Assembly (NCBI GenBank): GCA_032358255.1
Contig: JAULBX010025387.1
Coordinates: forward strand, 1 to 62,480
Direction of reading: 5' to 3'
From: Heterotrichella gracilis
Taxonomy: Eukaryota; Sar; Xanthophyceae; Tribonematales; Xanthonemataceae
DNA length: 62,480 bases
The notes beneath the pieces were generated by a model. That model ran no database searches, was not told the origin of the DNA, and saw nothing but the letters and a program-made list of their open reading frames with translations. A program made the position numbers and the translations under genes. Shown here one piece after another: positions 13,156 to 25,600 of the stretch. Each line of letters opens with the position of its first letter. The stretch's first letter is position 1.

Positions 13156-13359
13156 CTGCAGTCTTCTCGCCCACACACAGCACCAGGAAGGCGCAGAAGG
13201 GAGCAAGGTAGGTCGTCCTGCGTAAGGCGCATTAACGCGGCGTGTCAGTATCATGCCACAAGGAGGGCATTGGCAATCATTGGGTGGATGGGTGCAGCCA
13301 ACAGATAACAGCTTCCTGAAACACCTCAGGCAGCACTTTTCACGGCCAGGCAACCCTAC

Positions 13360-14249
13360 CAGAGCAATTCAGACAAGTAGCAGCGGCCTGAGTCTGATCT
13401 ACCAATACTGGTGCTAGGCAGCAGTATCATGGGTGCAGGCCAAAGATAAGGAAAAAGGGTGTCCGCGTCATGTGTGCCTGTTGTTAAAAACCGTTGCGGC
13501 AGTGCCACCCACCCGTTCTCCTCCACCCCCGCTTGTCGCAACAGGTGGACCTTAAGTCACAACGCATTTCTTGCGAGCTACCTTGCAGCCCTCACTATGC
13601 ATATGGGATGCAGCTTGCAGTGACGGCTGCAAAGCGTGGACTAGACAGCTGATATCAGGTGGCCTTGTGTGTCCACAAGAAGCTACAAGCCCTGGGCTTT
13701 TCCCCAGTGGAGAGAGGATGCACATTTCAACCCTAGGCGCGTTGTAGACGGGGATGTAGGCGAGAGGAGCAGAACAAACAGGCCAAACTGTGTCACACGG
13801 TGCAACAAGCCCCCAATTCTCTGCTTATATCTGTGTAGCTCTTCAGCCTGAAGACTTCTTGTGGGAGCTATTCACGGGAGGGCCGTTATAATTATACAAT
13901 ACGGGTGGCAAAAAATCAGTGTAGGCGGATAGAAAGAAAGAAAGAAAACGCCCACAGGCCTGCACCAAGACACCGATCCAGCATTGATAGTCAGAACTTT
14001 TCAAACCCATGCAAAGTGAGGGACACTTCTGTCTGCTTGCGCGCCACGATGGACCACCTGGCACTCACCACCAAAGCATGTCCAGGTTGCGACGCCAGAC
14101 GCTCCCACAGACCCACCATCTATCGTTTTGAGGCACTCCAACCCCACTGGCAGCAACAAGAAGCTGTTTAGCTGCAAAAAAAACAGGGTCAAAACCAAAA
14201 AAAAGAGTGTCAAAAAGCAAAAAAATGAGTAATCAAACCAAAAAGTCAT
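13360..14249. other. Non-coding spacer with A-rich tracts
   Basis: No gene was recognised. A small GAAAGAAAGAAAG microsatellite lies near 13932-13948. On the minus strand 14249-14170 holds several T4-T8 runs just 3' of the tRNA-Val-like gene, suitable as RNA polymerase III termination signals. Confidence 0.5.
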
Positions 14250-14322
14250 GGTTGCATGCGGGATCGAACCGCAGACCTTCAGTGTGTTAGACTGACGTGA
14301 TAACCGACTACACCATGCGACC
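14250..14322 (-). tRNA. tRNA-Val(AAC)-like gene
   Basis: The 73-nt cloverleaf is complete on the minus strand. Acceptor GGTCGCA pairs with TGCAACC except for one C-A mismatch at position 4. The D arm carries the A-box-like GGTGTAGTCGG. The anticodon stem is TCAGT/ACTGA, with loop CTAACAC placing AAC at 34-36. The T arm is TGCGG-TTCGATC-CCGCA. There is no intron. T runs follow directly on the minus strand (from about 14244). The acceptor mismatch and the two degenerate neighbours raise the chance that this is the head of a tRNA-derived repeat and not a working tRNA gene. Confidence 0.75.
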
Positions 14323-14684
14323 ATTTTGGAGATGCCCTCATGCCAAAATTGACACACCGTATTTCTAATCTATTGGAAGATCATGCGTTTTTGACCTTGA
14401 CACCCCTACCTTGTATGACATAGGAACATCACAGGACACCACATGGGCGACAGGCGAAGTACATACGGTACCAAGAGAACGGCTAGGTACCACTGCTTCA
14501 AGGCCAGCTATATGCCTCGCAAAAAGTAAAGTTGGAAAATATACACGGCGAGCCCAGAAGAACCCTTTGAAAACCGCCGCAGCTCAAAATACACTCAACA
14601 ACAACCCATGCGTGTATCCTTTTGACGACATGCATGCATATGCACAGAAGGCCATGTTCCAGCCGATTGTACACCAAAGGACGC

Positions 14685-14757
14685 AGTCGCATGCGGGATT
14701 GAACCGCAGACCTTCAGTGTATTAGACTGACGTGATAACCAACTACACCATGCGACC
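14685..14757 (-). tRNA. tRNA-Val-derived copy with AAT anticodon (possible SINE head)
   Basis: This 73-nt sequence is nearly identical to the tRNA at 14250-14322, differing at only a few bases. Its acceptor stem is fully paired apart from a terminal G-T, and the T arm is intact. A C-to-T change gives loop CTAATAC, hence anticodon AAT, which would read an Ile codon from a valine body. It is followed 3' on the minus strand by a body (14684 to about 14500) shared with the next copy, and not by a T run. I read it as a tRNA-derived repeat unit, not a functional tRNA-Ile. Confidence 0.6.
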
Positions 14758-15077
14758 TTGTGCACATGCAAATCGGTGTAATTCAGCACACTATGTTACA
14801 ACTACATAGTGTGCCGATGGTACATGGCGACATGGTGACATGCGGTATCACGGTATCACGGACTCTTAAGAGAAGGGCTATCATCGTACTTCTTTCCCTC
14901 GTTGAAGCCCAATGCGTGAAGGCCAGCTATATGGCTCGCATCAAGTAAACATGGGCAGTACACACGGGCTCGCCCAGCACAACACGGTAGACCGGCGCAG
15001 CTCATGACACACTCAACAACCACCCAAGCAACCTTCACAGAAGTCCGTATTCTAGCCGATTGTACACCAAAGGATCC

Positions 15078-15127
15078 AGTTGCATGCGGGATCGAACTGA
15101 TGTGATAACCGACTTCACCGTGCGACC
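15078..15127 (-). pseudogene. tRNA-Val remnant lacking the anticodon arm
   Basis: About 50 nt match the acceptor, D arm and T arm of the two neighbouring copies, but about 23 nt covering most of the anticodon arm are missing. The body 3' of it on the minus strand (15077 to about 14900) aligns with the body of the 14685-14757 copy. Confidence 0.7.
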
Positions 15128-15430
15128 CGGCCACGGGGATGTGCCACTGTCAAAATTGGCATACTATATTTCAACAAAATGGTGTTTAGAAGGGCTTGTG
15201 CTGGCAACTGGCATGCTATGGCAACACGAAGCTGCTACGCGGAGCTTCGAAGCCTCGCAGAAAGCAAAGTACAAAAGTGAGCTCAGCTTGCCGAAGAACC
15301 TTGCTGTGCTGCTGTGCGCGCGCGCGCAACACCTCCCCATGCATGAGTACGAGACCAAACCAACCTGGTAAGAAAGGGCGTGTGGCTAGCTCCGAAGCAC
15401 CCTCCCAGAAAGCAAAGTAGAACGTGGGTA

Positions 15431-15939
15431 TCGATATGACGTCACGTACTTCAAAAGGCGACACACTCGACTATGCATGCATGTCAAGCTTCAAGTTTAT
15501 AGCCGAGAACTGTTAAAGCAGATGACCCAAGGCAGGGCCAACAAGCTCAGGTTGGCGTGCAAGCACGAGGGTCGTCGTATTACAGAGCATCAAGGAGGGA
15601 AACTACAATCATTTCTGGTACAAACTCCTGCCGTACATGCCTTGTGAAACGGAGGGAAATTTTAAAGAGAAAGCGACAGGCCAAGGTGGGCAGGGGATAC
15701 AGGAATGCCATGAGCTAGTGAAGCAAGCAAAAATGTACTATCTATTAATCTCTCCAAAATCAACCAGGACTAGCTCTCGCGCGCTCTCTCTGCTGGTAAT
15801 CCTACTTTACATAAGAAATCAGGCCCAGCCTGCATATATGATATATCCACACATTTGCGAGTCACGGCTGCCAAACAAGCCCTGACTCGAAGCCTACACA
15901 ATCGCCACGCTGTCACTTGCTCCCTGATATCGTCACTAG
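15431..15939. other. Non-coding spacer downstream of RPAC1
   Basis: No gene was recognised. A CT/GC-alternating run (CTCTCGCGCGCTCTCTC) lies near 15773-15790. Confidence 0.5.
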
Positions 15940-18160
15940 CTACAACCTCTCCATGAGCTTGTTGATCTTGACCACCAGCATATCCAGCGCCCTTGTGAGG
16001 ATGGTGATGGCGGGCAATATGCCAGTGCTCTCAACGGTGAAAATGAAGTGATCCTTGCGTTTGCGCAGCTGCAGGTGGGGGGCCCAGCGCTCCTCGCCGC
16101 TCAAACGCCGAACCTGGAAGGGGGTTGAGATTGGTGCCAAGTAGAAAAAAAAAGCGACTCCTGGTTAGTGGTGTCGTGGGTGTAAGCACTATTAATAAGC
16201 ACCACCCTTATAGTAGTGCGAGCAATTAATTCAAAAAACAGATTGTGACAGGTGCATTGGCCTCAGAGATTGTTCACTGAACAGCATTGTGCCGCTTTGT
16301 AGCAGAACGCTCAGGGTACGAATTTTGTCGTCACCGGCCAGGAGCAGGGTACATGCCTTCAATGCAGTCGTGTTGCAGGCACCGGTCCGCAAAGATCCGC
16401 AGGTGCATCCCCGCTGCTGCAGCGCTAGGGAGCACCAGCGGACACCGGCGTGGGTGCACAGCATGTCCCTGATTGTTTCCCACCTTCTCCAGTTGCATTT
16501 CATGCTCTCTTGCGCTGGTGACACGCGCCTGCTGGTTGGCCCCACTGCCCTCCAGCACAAACAGGCCTGGGCACAGCTCCACCAGCTCACGCGCCATCTC
16601 CCTCTTCACCTCGCGCAGGATGATAACCTCAGGCTGAAGCCGGTACCAGGCGGTGGCCACGGGGGACCACTTGGCGTGCTCGCGGCCAGTGCCTAGAAGG
16701 AGAGCGGCGGGAGGGAGTGGGTGGGTTACAGAAGGGAACAACACGCGCAGGATGCGGTGTTGGCACGAAAGTATGCATCACCTGCCTGGGCACGACGGGG
16801 CTGGGCCCGAGGTCATGCAGGGCACGATACACATGGCCCCCCGCCCCACCCACCTTTAGTAACATGCGCCTCTAGCTGTATTGCCTGCCTTGGCCTCAGC
16901 TTGGCCAGCAAGATGTCGTCGTGCACAGCGCCGGCGGAGGGAAGCATTAATGCCTGGCTGGCAGAAAACTTCACCCCTGTCTCATCAGGCAGCTCGCTCC
17001 CTTGAGGTAGCCACTGCAGCTCGGAGGAAAACACTGCAGGGGTGGGGGTTAGGTGGAGCGGTGGGGAGGTGGAGGTATTAATGTGACGCAGCATCATGGC
17101 CAATATTCACAGGATTACAACCCAAGCAAAAGCAAAGGTTAGAGACTTCCGTCGGCAAAGTTGCCCTGCCCCTCCCCCACCCCTTCACACCTTTCTCGTT
17201 GACTATGTTCCCTTGCGCGTCCCTGCTGCACTCCACATCCAGCTTGAGCACCAACGTGTTGCGCTCCCCTGGCACCACTTCCGGCGTGCGCCAGTCAAAC
17301 AGTTCGGCGTCCAAAGCAAGGGGGACAAGGCCCAGGCGGTGAGCAAGGATCTCATCCTGGAGTGGGGGGACAAGGGGTGAGTACAATGCCCGCGTGGCCC
17401 GCAATGGCATTACAGTGAGACCAGAGCACAGCGGTAGGCAGCAGCCATTGGTTCACATGTATACCACGCAATGACCCACACAAGCGGACAAGGTGCTCTG
17501 ATCAGCACGGCAGCATCATGCCCTTACCGCTATGATTGACGTGTTATTCACCACAAAGACGTGCTCTATGGCCATGGTTGGCAGCTCCCCTATCATGATG
17601 CGGCGTAGCGCGTTTGCAAAGCCAGGGTCCGCCCCTATTATGTCCACCACCAGGTTCATCCCGTCATCGCTCACGCTCTTTATCTCCACACGCAGCCGGG
17701 CAAGAAAACTGGCGACGTCATAGCTGTTGTCCACGCCCATGCCCATGTAGGTAAAGGCGCTGCTCACTGCCTCGGTCTGCGGGTGGGGCAGAGTTGTGGG
17801 CAAGGGTTACATACCGGGCAAGGGCACAAGGCAACGTGACACTTTCTACAGTGGAAGGTGGTGCTGCTGGGTCACACACCAGCAGGTGCCTAGTGATGCA
17901 CGGATACGTGTAGGCAGGCATGGGGGGTTGATGCATGCATATCAGCAGAGGTGCAATGCATGCATAGGTATCCTGCGGCCGTTGCTTTGTCGCTGCCTTA
18001 CATGGTAGTTAAGCTCAGGCCCGCTGACCACGTAGTTGCGCTGCATCTCCAAGTGCTCAGGCAGGCGGCCGCTGGTGGTGGGGCCATCTTCGCCACTGCC
18101 GCCACTGGCCTTGCCGCCGCCCTTCGTGGCCTTCTTCTTCCGCCCACCATCGGCTGTCAT
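15940..18160 (-). CDS. RPAC1: RNA polymerases I and III shared subunit RPAC1 (AC40)
   Basis: Six exons with exact phases (18160-18002, 17776-17528, 17356-17191, 17033-16854, 16692-16484, 16113-15940) encode 378 residues, close to the usual 340-380. The basic, Gly/Lys-rich N-terminus precedes NYVVSGPELNYH. The alpha-like dimerisation core has ADPGFANALRRIMIGELPTM, the classic FANALRRI helix, then HVFVVNNTSIIADEILAHRL and GLVPLALDAELF. The middle domain includes SASQALMLPSAGAVHDDILLAKLRPRQ and KWSPVATAWYRLQPEV. The C-terminus carries KDHFIFTVESTG, typical of AC40. RPAC1 pairs with RPAC2 to form the assembly platform of Pol I and Pol III in the nucleus. It starts head-to-head with the nucleoside hydrolase gene, 695 bp away. 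Confidence 0.95.
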
Positions 18161-18855
18161 GACGGGAGTGGTGAGATAGCGAGCAGATTAGTTAGAGCTT
18201 CGACAACAATGGGCAGACGGCGTTGGGAGTGTTACTATCTCGCTCCTCGAGAGTTGCGTGATGTCAGGCCCCTACGCCAATCGCCCCCTGGCACCGTTGC
18301 ACCTGGCCGACACACAGCATACCAGGCACAACCAATTCACGAGAAGGGCTATGCAAACCAGCAACCAGGAAACAAGAAGCCCCCGGGCCTGTAGGTATTG
18401 TGCTTAAAACGGCTCCCGGCTAGCTAGGTGGGCCTGTCAAGCCGGTGCGTTGGTTACAACACCATCAGAAGGCTGGGCGGAATACAGTGAAGACACCAGC
18501 TATATTCTTGTGATGATGAGAGATAAGTGCTGGTGCACCTGAACACCTGCGGGTGTATATGTTGGCCAAGATCACTGATGATCAAAGCCTAGCCGCCTAG
18601 CCGCCGCTTCACCTCGGCGGGAGCGCGGCGGCCTGGACCCTGGCTAGGAAGTGGGGACCTTTTTGCCGACGTCAACATGGCACACTGCCTGCACACTGCC
18701 GTATTTGTTCGCTGTTGGCACACAACAGCGGCTTAGGTTTTTAACCTTCACTGCTCTGAACCTTTCAGAGGTACACAAATTACACCCGGCCTCCGACATT
18801 TGTTCCCAGCAATGCGCACCCACGTCATTTCTGCACCGCGGGGCTGTGTCAGCAG
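18161..18855. promoter_or_regulatory. Divergent intergenic region between RPAC1 and the nucleoside hydrolase
   Basis: Both flanking genes are transcribed outward from this 695-bp stretch, so both promoters must lie here. No TATA box or known operator is evident. A run of GC-rich AGCCGCCTAGCCGCC lies at about 18590-18604. Confidence 0.5.
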
Positions 18856-21635
18856 ATGACGCACCCTACATCACAGCCACTCCAGCGTATGCCGCACAGC
18901 ATGCCAGAGAACGGGGAACTGGCAGTTGAGGAAGAGCGCATCCCTGTGTGGCTCGACTGCGACCCAGGGCACGACGATGCGCTGGCCATAATACTAGCAG
19001 GTGGGTGCGCTCAAGACAAACGAACAACGCGGCAATATTACCGTATTCTGAATACAGTGCTCGCTCAATAGTCTCATATGTGAGTGGCTCTCTGGGCAGT
19101 TGGGGCAGTGCCATCTGGACGGCATTGCTGTGGCATGTGTACACCTCTGTGCGGTGCCAATCGCAGTGCGTGTTGGCAGTGAGCGCTGGCAGCCATGCAC
19201 CGTCCTTGTCGCAAGTGCAACTGACCCCTGCTGACTTTTGCCATGCTGCCACCTATCCCTATGCATGCATATGCACCCCACCCTACCCCGCACCCAGGGC
19301 ACTCACCCCGCCTGCACTTGCTTGGTGTGAGCACCGTGGCTGGCAACCAGACAGTGGACAAGGTCACGCGCAATGCACTTGCAGTGCTGGACGCGGTGGG
19401 TCTCAGTCACGTAGGTAAGGTGCGGGAGACGGGGGTGGAGGTGGTCCCCACGCCATGCGGGGTTGGTGTGCGACTCCTGCAGCGACCTACCATGCCCTGT
19501 TGGCTGTGACCTTTTCAAGACATGGGGCGCTAGCTATGCGGTTGGATGCCATAAAGCACATGCGCACTTCGTATAAGGTTGTATGTCCATACAAAGCCAC
19601 CACCCCCATCTCAAGTTGTTCCCCTCATGCAGTGGTGGTCAAGGGGCAGGCACGGCCACTCATGCGGGCAAAGGTAAGCATGCGGCGCGGTGCACAGTGC
19701 ACAGTGTTCTTGCACAAGCGTGGCCCTGTCCAGCATCGCTGCCCACCAGTTGACTGTCCCTCCTGCCCTTTCAGTCCTTACTGTGTCCCGAGATCCACGG
19801 TGACAGTGGCCTGGACTCACCCATGGGTGGACCACTGTTCCCGCTCTCTGCACGCAAACCTCTACCCGGCAAGGGGGTTTTGCACATGTTCAAGTTTGTA
19901 GAGGAGTACCACAGGTGGGAACTGCACCTGCTTACACCATCTGCATGCTGGCGTGTGCACCTGCTGCTGCTTACAGCTACAGCTCGTTCTTGCCACGTAT
20001 GCCTGGCAAGCAGTTGCCACGGCGGCCTTGGCAACGTAACTGAAGCCACCACTGCCACACCAACCGCCATCGCCACCAGCAACACATGGCATCTTAGAGG
20101 TGTTTTATGAGTCCCTGCATAATTTCTCGATTTGCATCAGAGTCTCAACACGCCACTGCATAGCAATTGATTTTACACCTGCCCGCACAGGTCCAGCGGG
20201 CGCATGGTCCAGCTTGTGTGCACGGGTGCGCTGACCAACGCCGCGCTGCTGCTTGCGCTGTACCCCGAGGTGGCAGGCATGATGGAGGTGACGGTCATGG
20301 GAGGGACCATGGGGAGGGGGAACACAGGGCCCGTCATGGAGTTCAACATACAGGTAGGGGGATAGTGGGCATTGTCACCTGCTCCTTGGGGTCAGGACTC
20401 TCCAACCCGAAAGATTGGCGTGCTGCACAGTGTCTCTTGCTGAGCATACATCAGTTTGATACCCTATACCATGTACCGCAAGTTCTGCACTACTGGACCA
20501 TACAGTGCTCGCCTCCATGTGTGTTCGCCTCCCCCCCTCCCCTCCTCAGGTTGACCCTGAGGCCGCCAAGCTTGTGTTTGACTCTGGTGTGCGCCTGACC
20601 CTGGTGCCCCTAGAGGTGACGCACACCGCACTGGCCACTCCACACGTCATGCGGCGGCTGGCGCCACAGCAGGGGGAGCAGCCCAGCGCTTTCATTGCAT
20701 TGGTGCAGGTGGGAGGGGGGTTGGGGAGGGGGATTGAGGGGTGGGGTTATATGCAAGCGACCGCTGCACATGTGACTGTCCCTGCTCCATGCTATCCGCG
20801 AGGCTCGCATTTGTAGCCAACCAGCTGGGGCCCCGTAGTACATTGTTGCAGGTGGTGAAGGGCCGCATCCCCTACCCATCAACCTCCCTCCGCAACCTGC
20901 CCAGTGAGGAGGGGATATTCCATACCCCATTGTGCATGGACCTTTTCCTCTGCCCGTTACCTACCGCTGTCTCCTGCAGGACACTGTCCAGTTCTTTGCC
21001 TCCACCTACCTGGAGGTGTTTGACTTTGACCACCCGCCGCTGCATGACCCTTGCGCAGTGGCGGCGGTCATACACCCGCACATGTTCAAGGTGAGGGGGA
21101 CCAGGGGCACAACCACTGTGGGTGAAGGGGTGAGACTCAGCATCGCCAGATGGCTCAAATGCAAAGGCATGGCAAGCAATGCACCACATTCGTTGAAGCG
21201 CCTCGCAATATACCTGGCGCGCTGTGCCCAGCCACTCCCCACCTTGCTTTGTCCGCGCAGTGTCGCCACATGCGCGTGGACGTTGAGGTGTGCAGCCAGC
21301 TGAGCGCAGGCCAGACGGTGTGCGATGTGTGGGGCCAGAGCAAGCTGCCGCCAAATGTGCATGTGGCGCAGGTGGGTGTATACAGCGTGACAAGGGAGGC
21401 CTGCTGTGTCAACTAATTGCCAGTGTGCTACCAGTTACATGTTGTTGCCGCATGCCTGCCCCCCTTTCCCGCCTCCCCAGTCCACCTCATCACACCCACA
21501 CCACACCAGCCTCGCACACGCACACACCACGTCCCCTGCCTGCAGAGCATGGATGTTGATGGCTTCTGGGATGTCATGGTTGATGCAGTGTGGCGCGCGG
21601 ATGCGGTGTCGCCGCTTAATGTACATCCAAGCTAA
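18856..21635 (+). CDS. Nucleoside hydrolase (inosine-uridine-preferring family)
   Basis: Nine exons with agreeing phases (18856-19000, 19298-19414, 19633-19673, 19775-19914, 20191-20353, 20550-20708, 20980-21090, 21261-21371, 21546-21635) give 358 residues. The diagnostic Ca2+-binding motif is WLDCDPGHDDALAII (usual form DTDPGxDDA). Next come LLGVSTVAGNQ with the conserved Asn, then VVKGQARPLM and HGDSGLD. VCTGALTNAALLLALYP, VMGGTMGRGN and PVMEFNIQVDPEAA form the core around the Asn and Glu that hold the ribose. HPPLHDPCAVAAV supplies the last Ca2+-binding Asp and the HDP signature. The enzyme splits ribonucleosides such as uridine or inosine into base and ribose for purine/pyrimidine salvage. 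An in-frame ATG at 18901 is an alternative start. Confidence 0.93.
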
Positions 21636-22637
21636 CGCCCGTGCCATGAACGGTGGGAGATGTCACTGAAGAGTTGCAGGTAGCAGTACATGGCAGATAC
21701 GGCACAGTTGCAGCGCAGTGCACACAGCCAATGGGCCACCACCGCCGCTCGCCCCAGCACTGGTGCAAGCAGGGGCTGCATTTAAAGCTGTCTGGACCAG
21801 CTTCTTTTGCAGATTGGCAGGGAGAGGAAGACAAGGGATTGATGTACGAGCAGCTAGTGGGCACACGCTGGCAGCAGGGTATACACTTGTCAACAACCCC
21901 CCCAAACAGTGATTCAATATGAGTATCTACTACAATAATACAGTACCATTGTGGCCTGCTATCATGCGGGGAGGACAGTCCGAGCGGTATTATGCATGAC
22001 CGTTGTTTTCCTTCAAATTCCTTGGAAATGCAATGGCTTGTACTAGGTGCTAGGTCTGGACTTTATTTTTCAAATGCATATTTTTTTTATGTTGTTAAAA
22101 ATAAAACAGGTTACGTGATCGATATTCAGTGCTTGCAAAGCAACTCTCCGTCACTTTTTTGAGACCAGGTCCTCATGCGCAGGGCATGGCGCCGTCTGGT
22201 GCACTGCCAACGTGGTCGCATGGCATGGCCGCATAATATGTAAGAATCCCTGGTGTTCAATCGTCATTGGACCATACGGCGCATTTGCTGAGACCCGGGT
22301 CAGGCGTACCAGCCATGCTATGATCAGCGTTTTCTTACTTGCTGCAACCAGTGCCTAAATAAATAAATATAGATAGATATAGATATGCCGCAAAATGAAA
22401 TTTAAATGAAATTTAAATGGGCACATATTTTCCTGCATACTACCCTATCTTAGGGTAAACCTGTAACCCTCTCCATCGTCGGGAGCAATATGCATGCGCA
22501 GTCCTGAAAGCTGATGCACCCGGTTGTTTGACCTCTATTAAGCACCTCTCCGAAACATCTGTCATCTTCCCGTTGCTACCTGTCACAAAGCACATGCTCG
22601 CCGCTCTGTGTGCGCACACCGCAGCAGAGAAGCGCCA
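21636..22637. other. Intergenic region
   Basis: It holds the 3' flank of the nucleoside hydrolase and the promoter of the Tudor-like gene. There is an AT-rich section (22060-22110, with a T8 run) and a direct repeat of GAAATTTAAAT at about 22397-22417. No gene was recognised; a minus-strand open frame (22440-22862) has no signature. Confidence 0.5.
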
Positions 22638-25600
22638 ATGGAGGGTGGGGCCGTTTGCGTAGGGAAGACGGTGGTGGTTACCAGGTAGGGACGCTCGCTG
22701 GTGTACACGTAGCATGTTTGAACATTGGCTTGAGGGGGTTGCATTGCTGTGCTTGATGAGCCACGCACTGGCAGTGCAACGTTTGCGTGTGTACACGGCA
22801 CATATGCATGGGTTGCCCTGTGATGGCCTCAGGTCCCTTTGCAACCACACCCGGCAGTCCACGCACGAACCCGCCCCCTCTTAGAGCTTGGAACTGTGTC
22901 TGCAAACCGATGCAGTAGTGCCCACATGGCGTGCCTTCCAACTTTTTGGTCCAGACTGATTTAAACCAGTTTGAACCCCGCTAGCCCAAGTGGGGTCCCA
23001 GTCCAGTAAGACACACAGCTCAAACCATTGCACGAGAGTACCTGTAGCCCACCTGCATCCATCATCACAGCCACAGCACAGCGCCTCATCTGCATACACA
23101 CCAAAATCAACACACATACAACCCAAGACCAAGTTGTGCTGCTCCCTCTCCCCAGGCCCGGCGGTGACGAAGCCCGGCGCGGCCAACTGGTGTCCCACGA
23201 CCCCGCCCGCCAGTGCTATGGCGTGCAGTACGATGACGGCACACACGACAGCGCACTCATGCTGCTGGAGCACCACCAGGTGCGGGCGTTGCTGGGGGGA
23301 TGGAAAGCAACACTGGCTGTGGAGCCATGCCTGGCAGGGGTTAAAGTGGTGCTCAGGCAGAGCACGCGCCCTTTGTGACCCATGGTGTTTGTCCGCAGGA
23401 TTCCGGCGGGTGTGTGGTAGTGGCGCGCAGCGTGCTTGTGAGTTGCGAGGGCAAGGTGCGCAAGGGCGTGGTGGAGGGGGCCAAGCGGGGAGGGCGCTGC
23501 GGCACCTGCGTGGACTGCGTGCACGTGGCAACACGCAAGCAGGTGAGCCCGCTCGGGAGGGGGTTGGGGGGGGGCGATTGCCTGGAGGGGTGCTCAAGTG
23601 GCACCGCACTGCCTAGCATGCACACATGGTGGTGCAGAACTCAACAGACTGCTCCTGCTGCTGCTTGCCATGCACCACCTTCCGTGCATGTCTTGCTGTG
23701 TGCAACCCAGGTTCCCCCCACCTGCCTGTGCAGGCCTGCTTGTCCACTCGCTGCCGTCAGCTTGCGGAGGTTGGGGTGCACGGCGCACAGGTGGGCAGCA
23801 AGGGAGCCGGGTGCGTGGGCGAGCGGCTGCGCGTGTGGTGGCCAGTGGACTCTGCCTATTACCCAGCCACGGTACTGGACTGGGACCCATACACGCACAA
23901 GGCGCTGCTCATGTATGGTAGGGAACTGGGGAACAGGGGCAGGAGTTGGCCGGGGATCGCACGTGGGTGTACCTGGCGCAGCGGCATATTTGGGCATATG
24001 TATGATGGGCATGCCAATGGGCAGGTGCATGTCATGATGCGATGTAGATGTGGTGGTGGAGGTGCTGGGCATGCTTGGCTAGCGGGGCATGCTTGGCCAT
24101 TTCGCAGTGCGGGAAGAGTGCATGCAGGCCATGCATGGAGGTGTGCAGGGGTGCATGGTATGATGGGATGCACATGGCACTGTGCTCACGCCCCCAATTT
24201 GTGTGCCCCTGCCCTGTAGACGATGGCGATGTTGAGGCGCGCGTGCTGCACCAGGAGGGCAGCGCGCCAATGGCAGGGGAGGCGCTGGCGGGGGATGCGT
24301 GCACGTGGCGACAACAGGACAGGGGCTACTTGCCAGGGGCAAAGCACGGGTACGGGAGGGGAGGCTGTGCACTGTCTTGCAGTGGTGATTTTGAAGAGCT
24401 GTACCCTTGGATGATCTTGCACACACTGCTGGGCAAGTATGCAAGTGCTGGCATGCACGCCCGGGCATCACACCTCCCATGGCTCCTGCCTCAGCATGTG
24501 CGCCCCCTGGTGCAGTGTGCTTGGACGCGGGCGTGTGCGTGCGGGTGACCTGGCGCTGGCGTGGATCGGCATGGGGCCGGGGGCTTTGCGCAGCTGGCAG
24601 GTAGTCAGGGTGGGTGAGATCCATGAGGACAAGATCACACTGGAGGTAGGTGCCAGCAGCTGCTGCACGTGCTTCCTTGCATGACCGCCCTCTGCTACAC
24701 CACGTGCTGATGGCTGTGTGGAGTGCATGATGCTGCACCGTCACTGTGCTTCAACGTGCGCACAATCATTGGTACCTGCTCCCTCCCCCATCACCCCCCT
24801 GACCATCAACCCCCTTCCTCCTGCAGGACCCTGTTCCCTCCACGCCCCCCCTGCTGCGCACCTACCTGAAGGAGCGGGTGGTGCTGGCGGGGGCACCCCA
24901 GGGCACCGACTTGGAGCAGCTGGCCAGGAAGGGAGGGCAGGTGGGGCAAATGCATGGCGCCAATGTCCGCACGCAAAGTATACTCTTGCGTGTAGGCTGC
25001 GGGGTATGGTTGGATGATCTGGCAATATTGGTTTTATCTGATATGTGGTCCCCACTGTATCCTTCGGCTTGCCCAGCGGCATCAGCTACCTGTCCACTGA
25101 CCAGCCAATGTGCATTTCCTGCCAGCCCGACCCACGTTTATGTCACCTTAATTCATGTGCGTGTAAAACCACACATGAAATCACCCATGCGAATTACCCC
25201 ATGCGAATTACCTATGGGACTCGTGTGGCAGCCGCCTCACACATCTACTGCTTTTCAGGCGGCACTGCCCTGCGGGCAGGCACTGGCGGGCGGCAGCGGG
25301 CGGCCAGCAGCGGGCCCTGTCAAGCGCAGGCGGGCGCAGGGGGCTGTGGCGGGCGCGCCTGCGGCAGATGCTGTGCCCCTATCACCTAGGGCAGCGCCAC
25401 CTGGCAAACCCCGCCAGGCAGCGGAGGTGCATGAGGCCGGTGCAGCCCCTGCGGTGCCTGCGCGTAGCCCCGCCAGCAAGCATGCAAAGGTGGAGCCAGG
25501 GGTGCAGGGGGCAGGGTGCGTTGCCGTTCCCATCACGCCGCCCCCCCTTGCCCCCCTGCTGGCTGCAGCACTGGGCGCTAGTGGCCAGGATGGGATTGCA

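Larger units (their letters stand above)
14324..15430 (-). repeat. Clustered diverged repeat units with tRNA-Val heads (SINE-like)
   Basis: On the minus strand each head is followed by shared blocks in the same order: CTTTGGTGTACAATCGGCT, then TTGTTGAGTGTG, then GAGCTGCG, then GGGCTCGCC or GGGCGAGCC, then TTTACTT with GCGAGGCATATAGCTGGCC. Further partial bodies lie at 15240-15275 (TTTGCTTTCTGCGAGGCTTC) and 15385-15420 (TTTGCTTTCTGGGAGG). The sequence 5' of the heads is also shared between copies 1 and 3 (TCAAAATTG then TATTTC). Unit spacing is about 350-430 bp. This is a tandem or nested family of tRNA-derived elements. Confidence 0.65.

Noticed and set aside
12388..13308. 306-codon plus-strand open frame
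   Set aside because: It crosses several minus-strand exons with better splice signals and composition. Its own product has no motif.
14685..14757. Functional tRNA-Ile(AAT)
   Set aside because: It differs from the neighbouring tRNA-Val by only a few bases and is followed by the repeat body instead of a terminator, so a derived copy is more likely.
20855..20979. Possible extra exon (VVKGRIPYPS) in the nucleoside hydrolase
   Set aside because: The flanking exons (ending 20708 and starting 20980) join in phase, and the family needs no insertion there, so it is treated as intron.
22881..23609. 242-codon minus-strand open frame
   Set aside because: It overlaps in-phase exons of the Tudor-like gene and is low-complexity with no signature.
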